Of a stretch of DNA of 64,000 bases, positions 1 through 9,683 are shown one piece after another (position 1 is the stretch's first letter; every line of letters starts with the position of its first letter). Source of the stretch: Nocardia sp. XZ_19_385. Its GTDB lineage: Bacteria; Actinomycetota; Actinomycetes; Mycobacteriales; Mycobacteriaceae. The position numbers and the translations under genes were made by a program. The DNA is taken from contig NZ_JACVEE010000002.1 in the NCBI RefSeq assembly GCF_015355755.1, positions 1,240,001 through 1,304,000 of the forward strand. The letters are read 5' to 3'. The notes under the pieces were generated by a model. It did not search any database. It had not been told where the DNA came from and was given only the letters and a program-made list of their open reading frames with translations.

Positions 1-1307
<1,307 letters not shown>

Positions 1308-1355
1308 CGCCCACCCCAGAGGTTTCGAGCGCTCACCGGCGGTGGCGACGGGTTA

Positions 1356-3257
1356 TCAGTCGGGGGCGATGCCGTAGAGGCGGGCCCAGTTCTCGCGGCT
1401 GGTGAGTTCCGGCATGGCGGCGCGGTATTCCTCGGTGAGGCGGGGGAGTTCCTTGCGGAGCCGGCGTAGGACGCGGATGGTGCGCTTGAGTAGCTGACGC
1501 GCACGTGCCTTGTCCCGCTGCCGGATTCGCACGCCGGACTGGGAGGCGTCGGTGACCACCACGTGGTCGAACAGCGAGACGTGCCACCAGTGCGCGTCCT
1601 CGCGGGTGACGCCGATCAGGCCGTGCTGGGTGCGGCCGGTCCACTGGTTGATGGCGCGCTTGATCAGCACCAGCAGGACACGGCTGGGTTCGCCGCCGGC
1701 CCTGCGCAGTTGGACGTCGGCGGCCCGCACCGGCGGGGTCGCGGCGGCGTGCTTGGCGGTCTCGGGGTAGTCGCCGCGGCTCTTGCGGGCCTGGGCCAGC
1801 GCGTCGATTCCGCCGTCGCGCAACACCTTCGGGCCCTGCAGGAAGTCCTCGATGCCCTGCAGGGTGGTGTGCGCGAGGCCGTACTGCATCGCGACCAGGT
1901 ATTCGGCGATGTTGCGGAAGAACTGGCGGCTGATCTTCTTGCCGTCGAGTTGGGCGTGCATCGCGCCGACGATCAGCGAGTTGCGCGTGCTGAAGTAGCG
2001 CGCCCAGTCGTCGAAGTCCTTCCAGTAGAAGTCGGCGTGCCACACCGCGGCATTCGGCAGGGTGACGGTGACGAAGCCGTTCTCCCGCGCGCGCACGCCG
2101 TATTCGACGTCGTCCCACTGGAAGAAGATCGGCACCGGCAGCCCGATCTTGGCGACTACCTCGGCCGGGATCAGGCAGGTCCACCAGGCGTTGTAGCCGG
2201 CGTCGACGCGGCGCTCCTGGTTCTTCTTCAGCATGGAGGTGTTGCGTAGCGCCTTGGGCACCTTCTGCCCGTGCTTGAGCTCGTGCAGGTGCACCTCTTC
2301 GGCGCCGACGTTGAGGTAGTCGGGGTTGAGCAGGAACAGCATCTGCGCGCCGACCAGCGTCGGTTCCACCGTCATATTGGCGAAGGCGTTGAGCCGCAAC
2401 ACCGTTTCGGGTTCGCACAGGATGTCGTCGTCCATCAGGATGACGTCGGCGTGCTCGTTCACCGCGGACACCTCGTAGAGGCCGCGGGTGAAGCCGCCCG
2501 CGCCACCGAGATTCGGCTGCCGGATGTAGCGCAGCTTGTCGCCGAAGATGGGCAGCGTCTCCTGGAAGCGCGGCCGGTCCTGCACCAGATCGGTGCCCTG
2601 GTCGACCACGTACACCGCGTCGATCGCGTCGAGCACGGGCGCGTCCGAGGCCAGCGCCGCAACGGTTTCCGCGCAGTCGGCGGCGCGGTTGAAGGTGCAG
2701 ATCGCGATGGCGACCGGGCGGATGCGCTCCGGTGCGTCCGCGGTCCAGGTGAGTTCGGAGATGCCGAGCGGCCCGCCGACGGCATCGAATTCGAGCCACA
2801 GCGCGCCACCGTCGACGAACTGATCCACCGTGGCGTTCAGCGTGAGCGCTCCACTCGCGGTGACATCGGCGGATCCGATGATGCGCCGGTGCCCGGCGAT
2901 ATCGGAGGCCACGATCCGCACCAGCGCCTTGCCGGTCACCTCGAGCACCATGGTCGCCCGCACCTCGGTGACCACGGTCCAGCGCTGCCAGTAGGCGGCG
3001 GCGAACCGGCCGAAGTAGGTGTTGGTGTGCGCGGTCGCGCCCTTTTCCAGGCGCAGTTCCAGGCGTTCCCGATGCGAGCGGCCCTTCACCACGGCGTACA
3101 GCTCGTCGCTGATCTTCGCCGACGGCCCGGTGAAGATGCCGCGCTGCAGCACGAGCCGATCGGGCGCCCGATGGTCGACCTGCAAGGCGGCGGGTGCAGC
3201 CTCCGCCGACCGCTGCTCGTTCGTTTCGGTAACGGCCTCGGTAGCCGACTGCTCCAT
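1356..3257 (-). CDS. glfT2: Galactofuranosyltransferase GlfT2 (galactan polymerase)
   Basis: Bifunctional GT2 enzyme that builds the galactan chain of arabinogalactan from UDP-galactofuranose with alternating beta-1,5 and beta-1,6 links on the inner membrane face. The protein (633 aa) has an N-terminal beta-rich domain, then a GT-A domain from about residue 180 (AIAICTFNRAADC). It has the metal-binding DDD at about 276-278 (LMDDDI), the acceptor-site WDD at about 381-383 (QWDDVEYG) and a downstream AVWHADF histidine. Length and motif order match M. tuberculosis GlfT2 (637 aa). I chose the ATG at 3257 because GAGG lies 5 nt upstream; the frame stays open to 3320. It converges on rmlB. Confidence 0.95.
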   Translation of the reverse strand: MEQSATEAVTETNEQRSAEAAPAALQVDHRAPDRLVLQRGIFTGPSAKISDELYAVVKGRSHRERLELRLEKGATAHTNTYFGRFAAAYWQRWTVVTEVRATMVLEVTGKALVRIVASDIAGHRRIIGSADVTASGALTLNATVDQFVDGGALWLEFDAVGGPLGISELTWTADAPERIRPVAIAICTFNRAADCAETVAALASDAPVLDAIDAVYVVDQGTDLVQDRPRFQETLPIFGDKLRYIRQPNLGGAGGFTRGLYEVSAVNEHADVILMDDDILCEPETVLRLNAFANMTVEPTLVGAQMLFLLNPDYLNVGAEEVHLHELKHGQKVPKALRNTSMLKKNQERRVDAGYNAWWTCLIPAEVVAKIGLPVPIFFQWDDVEYGVRARENGFVTVTLPNAAVWHADFYWKDFDDWARYFSTRNSLIVGAMHAQLDGKKISRQFFRNIAEYLVAMQYGLAHTTLQGIEDFLQGPKVLRDGGIDALAQARKSRGDYPETAKHAAATPPVRAADVQLRRAGGEPSRVLLVLIKRAINQWTGRTQHGLIGVTREDAHWWHVSLFDHVVVTDASQSGVRIRQRDKARARQLLKRTIRVLRRLRKELPRLTEEYRAAMPELTSRENWARLYGIAPD

Positions 3258-3340
3258 GAAGTCCTCGAAATCTTTATTGTGCCGACGGGATGCCGTTCGC
3301 GGCGGGGGTGAGGATATCAATCCGGACCCTCTAGCGCCCG

Positions 3341-3874
3341 TCAGGCTTGCGGTTTGGATCCGGTGAACACGAATTTGTTATAGGCCCAGTAGCGGAAACC
3401 GACCGCCACCGCCTGGCCGATGAACGTGCCGGAGATGTTGTCCGACAGCGGCGTCGACAGGTCCAGTACGTAACGGGAGAATCCGAGGCAGCCCAGCTGC
3501 AGCGCGATCGCGATCACGTTGAACAGCGCGTACAGCAGATATTCGCGACCCGGGTTGTCGGTCTGCTGATCGGCGAAGGTCCACCATTTGTTGCCGAAAT
3601 AGGTGACGACCGTGGCCACCAGGATCGCGATGATCTTCGCGGCCAGCGGCTGGTTATAGAGCACACCCTCGCCACCCCAGAACACCAGCAGGTTGTAGGT
3701 GCCCGCGTCGACCAGGAAACCGATACCGCCGACGACCAGGAAGGCACTGCCCTTGCGGAGCGCGGAAATCAGCTTGGCGGCCAGGTTCGGGCCCGGTTCG
3801 GCAGCGGTCACGGCCTCGACAGCGGAGACCGGCGGCGGATCCGGGACTGACACGGGCTGCTCGGGGTAAGACAC
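3341..3874 (-). CDS. GtrA-family membrane protein
   Basis: Small membrane protein (177 aa from the GTG at 3874) with four predicted transmembrane segments between about residues 45 and 170, after a proline-rich cytosolic head. Typical GtrA features are GGIGFLVDAGTYNLL, VTYFGNKWWTFAD and the C-terminal FRYWAYNKFVF. GtrA proteins move or present polyprenyl-phosphate sugars; the mycobacterial relative Rv3789 is tied to arabinan synthesis. It is divergent from the GT2 gene, with about 96 bp between starts, so the two probably share a promoter region. The start is uncertain because the reading frame runs open into the divergent gene. Confidence 0.85.
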   Translation of the reverse strand: MSYPEQPVSVPDPPPVSAVEAVTAAEPGPNLAAKLISALRKGSAFLVVGGIGFLVDAGTYNLLVFWGGEGVLYNQPLAAKIIAILVATVVTYFGNKWWTFADQQTDNPGREYLLYALFNVIAIALQLGCLGFSRYVLDLSTPLSDNISGTFIGQAVAVGFRYWAYNKFVFTGSKPQA

Positions 3875-3970
3875 TGAGTGACGGTACCTGAACGCGAGTG
3901 CGCACCAGACCCAACGGCCCTGTACCCTCCCGGTGTTCCCTTTCACCGCCGACATCGAGGATTTACCCGG

Positions 3971-4954
3971 GTGGATTCCACCGAGCTTCGTATCGCCGCA
4001 GTCGTCCCCTGCCACAACGAAGAGGCATCGGTCGCCAAGGTCGTCGCCGATCTACAGGCCGCCGTGCCGGGAATCGTCGTCTACGTCTACGACAATCTCA
4101 GCACCGACAAGACGGCCGAACGGGCCCGTGCAGCCGGTGCGATCGTGCGGTTCGAAAACACCAAGGGCAAAGGCAATGTGGTGCGCCGCGCCTTCGCCGA
4201 TATCGACGCCGACATTTATCTGATGATCGACGGTGACGACACCTACGAGGCGTCGGCCGCGCCGTTGATGATCAAGACGCTGCTCGACGGCCCCTACGAC
4301 CATGTGCTCGGTGTGCGCCGCGAAGCTGAGTCACTGAAGAGCGCCGGCGCCTCGGCCTACCGCGCCGGCCACGAGATGGGCAACAAGGTCCTCAACGGTG
4401 TGGTCGGAAAGGTGTTCGGCGAGAACGTCGAAGACATGCTCAGCGGGTTCCGGGTGTTCTCCCGTCGCTTCGTGAAGAGCTTCCCCGCGGTCTCGCGCGA
4501 ATTCGAGATCGAGACCGAGCTGACGGTGCATTCGCTGCACCTGCGCGTGCCGAAGACCGCGGTGCCGGTCGGGTTCCGCGACCGGCCTGCGGGCAGCGAA
4601 TCCAAACTTCGCACGTACCACGACGGATTCAAGATCCTCGGGTTGATCCTCGGGCTGGCCCGGCACGAGCGTCCGGTCGCGTTCTACGGCCTGTTCGGCA
4701 CGTTGAGCTGGCTGGTCTCGATCGCCTTGGCCATCCCGATCGTCATCGAGTTCTACGCGACCCATGAGGTGCCGCGTTTCCCGACGCTGTTCCTCGCTTT
4801 CACCTTGCTGCTGCTCGGCAGCCTGGCCTGGACCGCGGGCCTGGTGCTCGATGGCATCCGCCGTTCCCGGCACGAGGCTTCACGTTTGATCTACCTGCTG
4901 CATTCCGCGCCGGGCGTGGCCGACCTCGGCGGTGACGCGGAGCCTCGGCGGTGA
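3971..4954 (+). CDS. Polyprenol-phosphate-type GT2 glycosyltransferase
   Basis: Likely transfers a sugar from a nucleotide donor to polyprenyl phosphate, like DPMS/ArnC enzymes. The GT-A domain begins at once (IAAVVPCHNEEASV), with the nucleotide/metal motif DGDDTYE near residue 86 and the family motif ENVEDMLSGFRVFSRR near 155. Two hydrophobic C-terminal segments (about 235-255 and 270-292) anchor it in the membrane. The GTG at 3971 is preceded by GAGGA with 8 nt spacing; upstream in-frame codons do not resemble the family. It overlaps the next gene by GTGA. Together with gtrA it looks like a lipid-linked sugar pathway; the sugar cannot be told from sequence. Confidence 0.85.
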   Translation: MDSTELRIAAVVPCHNEEASVAKVVADLQAAVPGIVVYVYDNLSTDKTAERARAAGAIVRFENTKGKGNVVRRAFADIDADIYLMIDGDDTYEASAAPLMIKTLLDGPYDHVLGVRREAESLKSAGASAYRAGHEMGNKVLNGVVGKVFGENVEDMLSGFRVFSRRFVKSFPAVSREFEIETELTVHSLHLRVPKTAVPVGFRDRPAGSESKLRTYHDGFKILGLILGLARHERPVAFYGLFGTLSWLVSIALAIPIVIEFYATHEVPRFPTLFLAFTLLLLGSLAWTAGLVLDGIRRSRHEASRLIYLLHSAPGVADLGGDAEPRR

Positions 4955-6567
4955 CCACCTCCGCCGATCGCACCGACCCGAACGCGGCAGGTGTAACCGA
5001 GTCGAGCGCGAACGGGGCTGCGCCGGAAACGAATTCGGGCGATGAAGAGCGCGTGCGGACGATGGTAGGCACCATGGTCAGCGCCGACGAGCCGGGGCCC
5101 GTGCGCCGGGTGGCGGCGTCGGTCGTGCACCGGTTCGGCGCTGCGACAGTCGCTTTCGCGGTGCTCGTGACGATTTTCGGTGCCGCGTTCGCCGTGAGCA
5201 CGCCGCCGTTCTGGGGCCATGACGAGATCACCCAGTTCGGGCGGGCCTATCAGGTCGCGCACGGCGGTTTCCTGCCGGAAGAGATTGCGGATACCCGCGG
5301 TGTCTCCTATGGCGGTGAGGTGCCGGAAAGCATCACCGAGCTGATGGGCTACGCGCTGAAGGACTACACCACCAATCCGCAAGAGCCGGATCCGATGGTG
5401 TACGACCCCGCCGACTACGACCGGTTCAAGCGCGCCGAGATCTCCACGGCCGAGGAGCCGGTGTGGTTCACCAACACCGCCGCATACTCCCCGGTTCCGT
5501 ATATCCCTGCCACCGTTGGCATTCGGATCGCCGAAGCGCTCGACCTGAATGTCGGCGGCATGATCATGGCGACCCGGCTCGCCGGCCTGGCCGTGTATCT
5601 GGCGCTCGTCGGGTTCGGGCTGTGGGCGCTGCGCCGCCACCGGGTGCAGTGGCTGGTGTTCGCGGTCGCGCTGCTGCCGATCGCCGTCTTCCAAGCGGGC
5701 ACCGTCACGGCCGACACCATGACCAACGCGCTCGCCATCATGGTGTCGGCGCTGCTGGTCAAGGCGCTGTTCCTCGGAGATCGGCTGGGCCGCACCGAAA
5801 CCGCCGCCATCCTGGCCGCCGCCATCCTGCTGCCGCTGAGCAAGCCGACCTACGTTCTGCTGGCCATGCTGCTGGTGTTGATACCTGTGGAGCGATTCGC
5901 GTTCGGCTCCGCCGAGCCGCGCCGCTGGCAGCGATTCGTGCCCTGGGTACTCGCGGGCGTGGGCGCTATCTGTTTCGCCCTCTGGACCAAGATCGCCGGA
6001 CCGACCACCAAGGGCATGGGCCTGATGCGCCCGGAGCACCAGTGGAATTCGGTGCGCCCGGCCGACCAGGTCTCCGGAATCCTGGGCGACCCACTGGCTT
6101 TCGTGGACGTGTTCGGCGACAGCATCGTCTACCGCGACCAGCGCTGGTTCACCCAATTCTTCGGTGAACTCGGCTTCGCCTACATCGACGTGCCCGCGCT
6201 CTCCATCGTCGCCTGCCTGCTCGCGCTCGCGGTCGCGATCGGCATCGCCGACCGGATGACCGCCTCGACCCGCTGGCGCACCTGGGTGGTCGCGCTGACG
6301 GTGGCCGCGAGCGTCGCGATGATCTACGTGACGCTGTACATGTCGTTCACCCCGGTCGGCTACTACATCATCGATGGCGTGCAGGGGCGGTACTTCGTGC
6401 CGCTGGCCATCATCGCCCTCGGGGTGCTGCTGCGCTGGATGCCGTTGCGGCTCACCGACACCGAGGGCAAGACGCCCACGTTCGGCCCGGCCATTACCAT
6501 CGCCGCCGCCAGCTCGATCGGCCTGATCGCGGCGCTGGCGAAGTATCACGCCATCGTCTGGGGCTAG
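4951..6567 (+). CDS. DUF2142 polytopic membrane protein
   Basis: Predicted integral membrane protein of 538 aa with a charged, disordered head of about 65 residues. A first membrane span at about 70-90 is followed by an extracytoplasmic loop containing FWGHDEITQFGRAYQ, then eight to ten further spans. DUF2142 proteins resemble polyprenyl-phosphate-dependent (GT-C type) glycosyltransferases. The early acidic pair HDE after the first span fits the usual catalytic position. The gene is translationally coupled to the upstream GT2 gene (GTGA overlap), suggesting that GT2 makes the lipid-linked sugar and this protein uses it outside. Substrate unknown. Confidence 0.75.
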   Translation: MTTSADRTDPNAAGVTESSANGAAPETNSGDEERVRTMVGTMVSADEPGPVRRVAASVVHRFGAATVAFAVLVTIFGAAFAVSTPPFWGHDEITQFGRAYQVAHGGFLPEEIADTRGVSYGGEVPESITELMGYALKDYTTNPQEPDPMVYDPADYDRFKRAEISTAEEPVWFTNTAAYSPVPYIPATVGIRIAEALDLNVGGMIMATRLAGLAVYLALVGFGLWALRRHRVQWLVFAVALLPIAVFQAGTVTADTMTNALAIMVSALLVKALFLGDRLGRTETAAILAAAILLPLSKPTYVLLAMLLVLIPVERFAFGSAEPRRWQRFVPWVLAGVGAICFALWTKIAGPTTKGMGLMRPEHQWNSVRPADQVSGILGDPLAFVDVFGDSIVYRDQRWFTQFFGELGFAYIDVPALSIVACLLALAVAIGIADRMTASTRWRTWVVALTVAASVAMIYVTLYMSFTPVGYYIIDGVQGRYFVPLAIIALGVLLRWMPLRLTDTEGKTPTFGPAITIAAASSIGLIAALAKYHAIVWG

Positions 6568-6578
6568 GGCAGCCCCAG
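6558..6578. terminator. Bidirectional terminator-like hairpin
   Basis: An 8-bp perfect stem (CTGGGGCT / AGCCCCAG) with a 5-nt loop overlaps the stop codon of the DUF2142 gene and lies before the end of the convergent SDR gene. There is no T-tract, as is common in high-GC actinomycetes. Confidence 0.5.
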
Positions 6579-6592
6579 GCGACCGCGGTGCG

Positions 6593-7441
6593 TCAGAGGA
6601 ACAGGTCGGTGGTCAGCTCGCCGTCGCCCGGGGTGACCCGGTACTGGTCCAGATCCGTGATCCCGTGCGCCGCAAGCACATCGTCATCGATGAAGAAGTT
6701 TCCGCTGGTCTTCTCCGCCGGTGAGGTGAGCACCAGGTACGCCGCGTCGGCGTAGATCGCGGGCGTGCGCGAAGTGGACATCATCTCGTCCCCGCCGAGC
6801 AGGTTCCGCACGGCGGCGGTGGCGATGGTGGTGCGCGGCCACAGCGAGTTCACGCCGATCCCGTCGCCCTTCAGCTCCTCCGCCAAACCCAGTGTCGTCA
6901 GCGACATTCCGTACTTGGCGATGGTGTAGCCCAGCGCCATCCCGGCCCACTTCGGATCCAGATTCAGCGGCGGCGACAGCGTCAGGATGTGCGGGTTCCG
7001 GCCCGCCTGCGCGGACGCCCGGAGGTGCGGAATGCTCAGCTTCGACAGCAGGAAACTGCCGCGGCAGTTGATGTCCTGCATCAGGTCGTACTTCTTCATC
7101 GGCAGCACTTCGGTGGGGGACAGGTCGATCGCCGACGCGTTGTTCACCACCAGATCGATCCCGCCGAACCGCTCCACGGTCTGCCGTACCGCCTCGGCCA
7201 CCGATTCCTCGAGCCGCACATCGCCGACGAACGGCAGCACCTGCCCGCCGGCCGCCTCGATCTCCGCGGCCGCGGTGTGGATGGTCCCCGGCAGCTTCGG
7301 ATGCGGCTGGTCCGTCTTCGCGATCAACGTGACATTCGCACCGTCGGCCGCCGCCTTCTTGGCGATCTCCAGCCCGATGCCCCGGCTCCCGCCCGACATG
7401 ATCATCGTCTTGCCCGCCAACGGCTTGCCCGATTCCGCCAT
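6593..7441 (-). CDS. Short-chain dehydrogenase/reductase (HSDL2-like)
   Basis: NAD(P)-dependent oxidoreductase of 282 aa. The glycine motif GGSRGIGLEIA follows at about residue 20, then DLVVNNASAIDL. The catalytic motif is YTIAKYGMS (Tyr-x-x-x-Lys). The PHILTLSPPLNLDPKWAG stretch and the C-terminal DDDVLAAHG match the hydroxysteroid-dehydrogenase-like-2 group of SDRs, often annotated as acting on lipids. The ATG at 7441 is preceded by AGGAG at good spacing, which rules out the longer frame start at 7504. Monocistronic by layout; substrate not predictable. Confidence 0.85.
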   Translation of the reverse strand: MAESGKPLAGKTMIMSGGSRGIGLEIAKKAAADGANVTLIAKTDQPHPKLPGTIHTAAAEIEAAGGQVLPFVGDVRLEESVAEAVRQTVERFGGIDLVVNNASAIDLSPTEVLPMKKYDLMQDINCRGSFLLSKLSIPHLRASAQAGRNPHILTLSPPLNLDPKWAGMALGYTIAKYGMSLTTLGLAEELKGDGIGVNSLWPRTTIATAAVRNLLGGDEMMSTSRTPAIYADAAYLVLTSPAEKTSGNFFIDDDVLAAHGITDLDQYRVTPGDGELTTDLFL

Positions 7442-7560
7442 GACCTGCTCCTGTCTGTATGCCGCAGGAATTGAGGCGCCCGCGGCCATCCGCACTTCGC
7501 ACACTAAGCGTAAACCCGCCCGCTATGCAACCAGTTGCATATGGCGTTCGGGCAGCAAAA

Positions 7561-7589
7561 GGGGCACCGGACCTATGGTCCGATGCCCC
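7561..7589 (-). terminator. Rho-independent terminator of the 7603-8295 gene
   Basis: A 13-bp stem with one mismatch (GGGGCACCGGACC / GGTCCGATGCCCC) and a 3-nt loop, followed on the minus strand by TTTT. It lies 14 nt past the stop of the Gln/Pro-rich membrane protein gene. Confidence 0.8.
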
Positions 7590-7602
7590 GTCAGCAGTTC
7601 GG

Positions 7603-8295
7603 CTAGAGCGCCAGCAGTGTCAGGAAGTTCAGCAGGAAGATCAACCCCGCGAGCCCCCAAGAGATGTAGATGAAGATCAGCGCCGGCGTCTTCTGCGGCA
7701 CCTGCCCCATCGCGCCGTCGAGGAAGATGATGGCGGGCGGCCGGTAGTAGTACCGCACACCCTGACCTTCGTTGATCATCACCTGATCCTGCGCCGGGCC
7801 CATATCGAACAGCCACGGCGTGCACACCTTCAGGTGATACTGCCCCGGCCCCACCGGAATATGGTTCTCGCCCCACTTCGTATTCGGTACCCGCTGGCCG
7901 TTGATCTCGATCTTCGGCTTGGTGATCGCGAGCAGGAACAGCGGCCACTCGTACTCCGCCTGCACGGTGATCCCGGGCGGGGCCGGGGCGGCCATCGGCG
8001 CGCCGTACGGTGCCTGCTGCCCATACTGCGGCGCGGCCTGCCCGTACTGCGGCTGCCCATACGGATCGGGCTGGCCATACGGCTGCTGCGCCGGTTGGCC
8101 ATACCCCTGCTGCGCCGGTTGCCCGTAAGGCTGTGCGCCATAAGGCTGCCCAGCGGCGGGCTGCCCATAAGGTTGCGGTGCACCGTACGGATTTCCCGCA
8201 GGCACCGGTTGCTGACCAAACGCAGGCTGCTGCTGCCCGGGCCATTGCCCACCTTGCGCCTGATCCTGAGGCGGGATTCCGCCGGGGTAACTCAT
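7603..8295 (-). CDS. Gln/Pro/Gly-rich repeat protein with C-terminal membrane segment
   Basis: Protein of 230 aa with a long low-complexity N-terminus (about residues 1-95) made of degenerate PYGQPxxGQ repeats. A compact beta-rich domain follows ([26 protein letters not shown] through YHLKVCTPW), with one C-terminal membrane span (about 205-228). Similar architecture is common in Nocardia and Mycobacterium; no enzymatic function is known to me. The ATG at 8295 has a strong GGGAGGG site upstream. The middle domain may present or bind something at the cytosolic membrane face; this is inference only. Confidence 0.8.
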   Translation of the reverse strand: MSYPGGIPPQDQAQGGQWPGQQQPAFGQQPVPAGNPYGAPQPYGQPAAGQPYGAQPYGQPAQQGYGQPAQQPYGQPDPYGQPQYGQAAPQYGQQAPYGAPMAAPAPPGITVQAEYEWPLFLLAITKPKIEINGQRVPNTKWGENHIPVGPGQYHLKVCTPWLFDMGPAQDQVMINEGQGVRYYYRPPAIIFLDGAMGQVPQKTPALIFIYISWGLAGLIFLLNFLTLLAL

Positions 8296-8400
8296 CCAAA
8301 ACCCTCCCGAAAGCACGGTCATTCGCGCCGAACCCTACCGTGGATCATCGTTTCCGGCCGTACAGCCCATGTGGTTGTGAACGGCTGTGGATAAACCCGC

Positions 8401-8432
8401 GGTACCCCGCAGCAAAATGGCTGCGGGGTACC
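8401..8432 (-). terminator. Terminator downstream of rsgA
   Basis: Perfect 13-bp inverted repeat (GGTACCCCGCAGC / GCTGCGGGGTACC) with a 6-nt loop, 15 nt after the rsgA stop codon. Confidence 0.75.
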
Positions 8433-8446
8433 GGGATTCGGGTGGG

Positions 8447-9499
8447 TCAGCGGCGCGAGCCGCGTTCGCGGTACATGCGCCGCTGTTGCTTCATGACCGA
8501 CTTCCACTCCCGAGCGCGTTCGGCTTGCAGGCGTTTGTCGGTACGGGATTCCATCCAAGCGTTCTCGCGGACGAGTTTGCGGTAGCTGTCGAAGCGGCGC
8601 TGCGTCAGCGCACCGGTTTCGATGGCTTCCTGGACGGCGCAACCGGGTTCGGCTTGGTGCGAGCAGTCCAGGAAACGGCAACTCGCGGCAAAGGATTCGA
8701 TGTCACTGAAGGTCTTCTCGATACCTTCGGCGGCGTCGTAGAGCCCGATCCCGCGCAAGCCCGGCGTGTCGATCAGGGTGCCGCCGCCCGGGAGGGGGCG
8801 GAGCTCGCGGTGGACGGTGGTGTGCCTGCCTTTCTTGTCCACGGCGCGAACATCGTTGGTGGCGAACACTTCCGCGCCGAGGAGGGCGTTGGCCAGGGTG
8901 GATTTACCGGCGCCGGAGGGACCGATCAGGGCGACGGTGCCGTCGAGCATGGCGGAGAGGACGTCCAGGCCCGCGCCGGTGTCGGCGGAGACGGCGAGAA
9001 CGACCGCGCCGGGCGCTGCGGCCTGTACCTCGTCGATCGGAATATCCTCTGCCGCATCGGCTTTGGTGAGCAGCACGATGGGCTGGGCATTGCTTTCCCA
9101 GGCCAGCGTGAGCATCCGTTCGATACGGTTCAGGTCGACATCGCCGTCGGCAGCCGAGCAGATCAGCACCGTGTCGACATTCGCGGCCAGCACCTGGCCT
9201 TCGGATCGCCCGGAGACCGAGGACCGCATGATCGCCGAGCGGCGCGGCAGCAACTGCCGCACATTCAGATCGGCATCGACAGTCACCCAGTCGCCTGTGC
9301 ACAAACCACTGATCTCGGAATCCGAGCGCGGGCAGCGAGCGCGGGCGAGCCCGGTCGGTGTCGCCACGTCGCATTCGCTGCGATCCATACGGATGACGCG
9401 CGCAGGAACCCGGCCGGTTTCGATGAGTGGGGTGTATTCGTCGGCTACGGCTTCGGTCCAGCCGAAAGGGACGTGAAAGTTAGGGTCGTTCTCGACCAT
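8447..9499 (-). CDS. rsgA: Ribosome small-subunit GTPase RsgA (YjeQ)
   Basis: Late 30S maturation GTPase (350 aa) that checks the decoding centre and releases assembly factors. Order is OB-fold (about 30-85), then a circularly permuted GTPase domain: G4-like TKAD at about 146-149, G1 GPSGAGKS at about 193-200, G3 DTPGLR later. A zinc finger of the C-x(4)-C-x-H-x(5)-C type follows (CRFLDCSHQAEPGC). G4 has Thr in place of the usual Asn, a mild variant. It lies downstream of the galactan exporter operon but has its own 184-nt structured leader. The start ATG at 9499 has AAGGA about 11 nt upstream. Confidence 0.95.
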   Translation of the reverse strand: MVENDPNFHVPFGWTEAVADEYTPLIETGRVPARVIRMDRSECDVATPTGLARARCPRSDSEISGLCTGDWVTVDADLNVRQLLPRRSAIMRSSVSGRSEGQVLAANVDTVLICSAADGDVDLNRIERMLTLAWESNAQPIVLLTKADAAEDIPIDEVQAAAPGAVVLAVSADTGAGLDVLSAMLDGTVALIGPSGAGKSTLANALLGAEVFATNDVRAVDKKGRHTTVHRELRPLPGGGTLIDTPGLRGIGLYDAAEGIEKTFSDIESFAASCRFLDCSHQAEPGCAVQEAIETGALTQRRFDSYRKLVRENAWMESRTDKRLQAERAREWKSVMKQQRRMYRERGSRR

Positions 9500-9522
9500 G
9501 ATGGAAGGAATCCTTCGTCGGG

Positions 9523-9545
9523 CTGAACCCCGACTCGGGGTTCAG
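9523..9545 (-). promoter_or_regulatory. Hairpin in the rsgA leader, near the start codon
   Basis: Perfect 9-bp stem (CTGAACCCC / GGGGTTCAG) with a 5-nt loop. It ends 24 nt before the rsgA start codon and overlaps the stop codon of the upstream ORF at 9542-9616. It could couple uORF translation to rsgA expression. Confidence 0.6.
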
Positions 9546-9616
9546 TGAAATGAGGTGGAGGGGGAGATCGGCGCTGCGGGCAGCGCAGGCACGACAATCC
9601 GCACGGTTGTAACCAC
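9542..9616 (-). CDS. Putative 24-aa leader peptide upstream of rsgA
   Basis: A GTG-initiated frame of 24 codons ending in TGA, reading VVTTVRIVVPALPAAPISPS then TSFH. It is preceded by GAGGAGG 8 nt upstream, a better ribosome site than that of rsgA itself. The frame lies inside the 184-nt rsgA leader and spans nested inverted repeats (9552-9560 with 9620-9628; 9571-9577 with 9580-9586), so translation would remodel the RNA. No domain is recognisable. It may be a regulatory uORF; chance cannot be excluded at this length. Confidence 0.45.
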   Translation of the reverse strand: MVTTVRIVVPALPAAPISPSTSFH

Positions 9617-9628
9617 GATCTCCACCTC
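9552..9628 (-). promoter_or_regulatory. Nested inverted repeats in the rsgA 5' leader
   Basis: Outer arms GAGGTGGAG (9552-9560) and CTCCACCTC (9620-9628) are perfectly complementary. GGAGATCG (9563-9570) can alternatively pair with CGATCTCC (9616-9623), sharing bases with the outer helix. An inner hairpin GCGCTGC/GCAGCGC lies at 9571-9586. The strand that holds the uORF ribosome site is one arm of the outer helix, so folding would hide it. This is what a translation-sensing leader would look like; no known RNA family is recognised. Confidence 0.5.
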
Positions 9629-9683
9629 CTCAACTCTCTCGACGTTCCGACCACTGTGACACAGCCCCGGAAGGGCGTGCAAC

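Noticed and set aside
1333..2799. Long Arg-rich frames overlapping glfT2, and similar frames under most GC-rich genes
   Set aside because: They are GC-bias shadows without domains; the opposite or alternative frame has recognised motifs.
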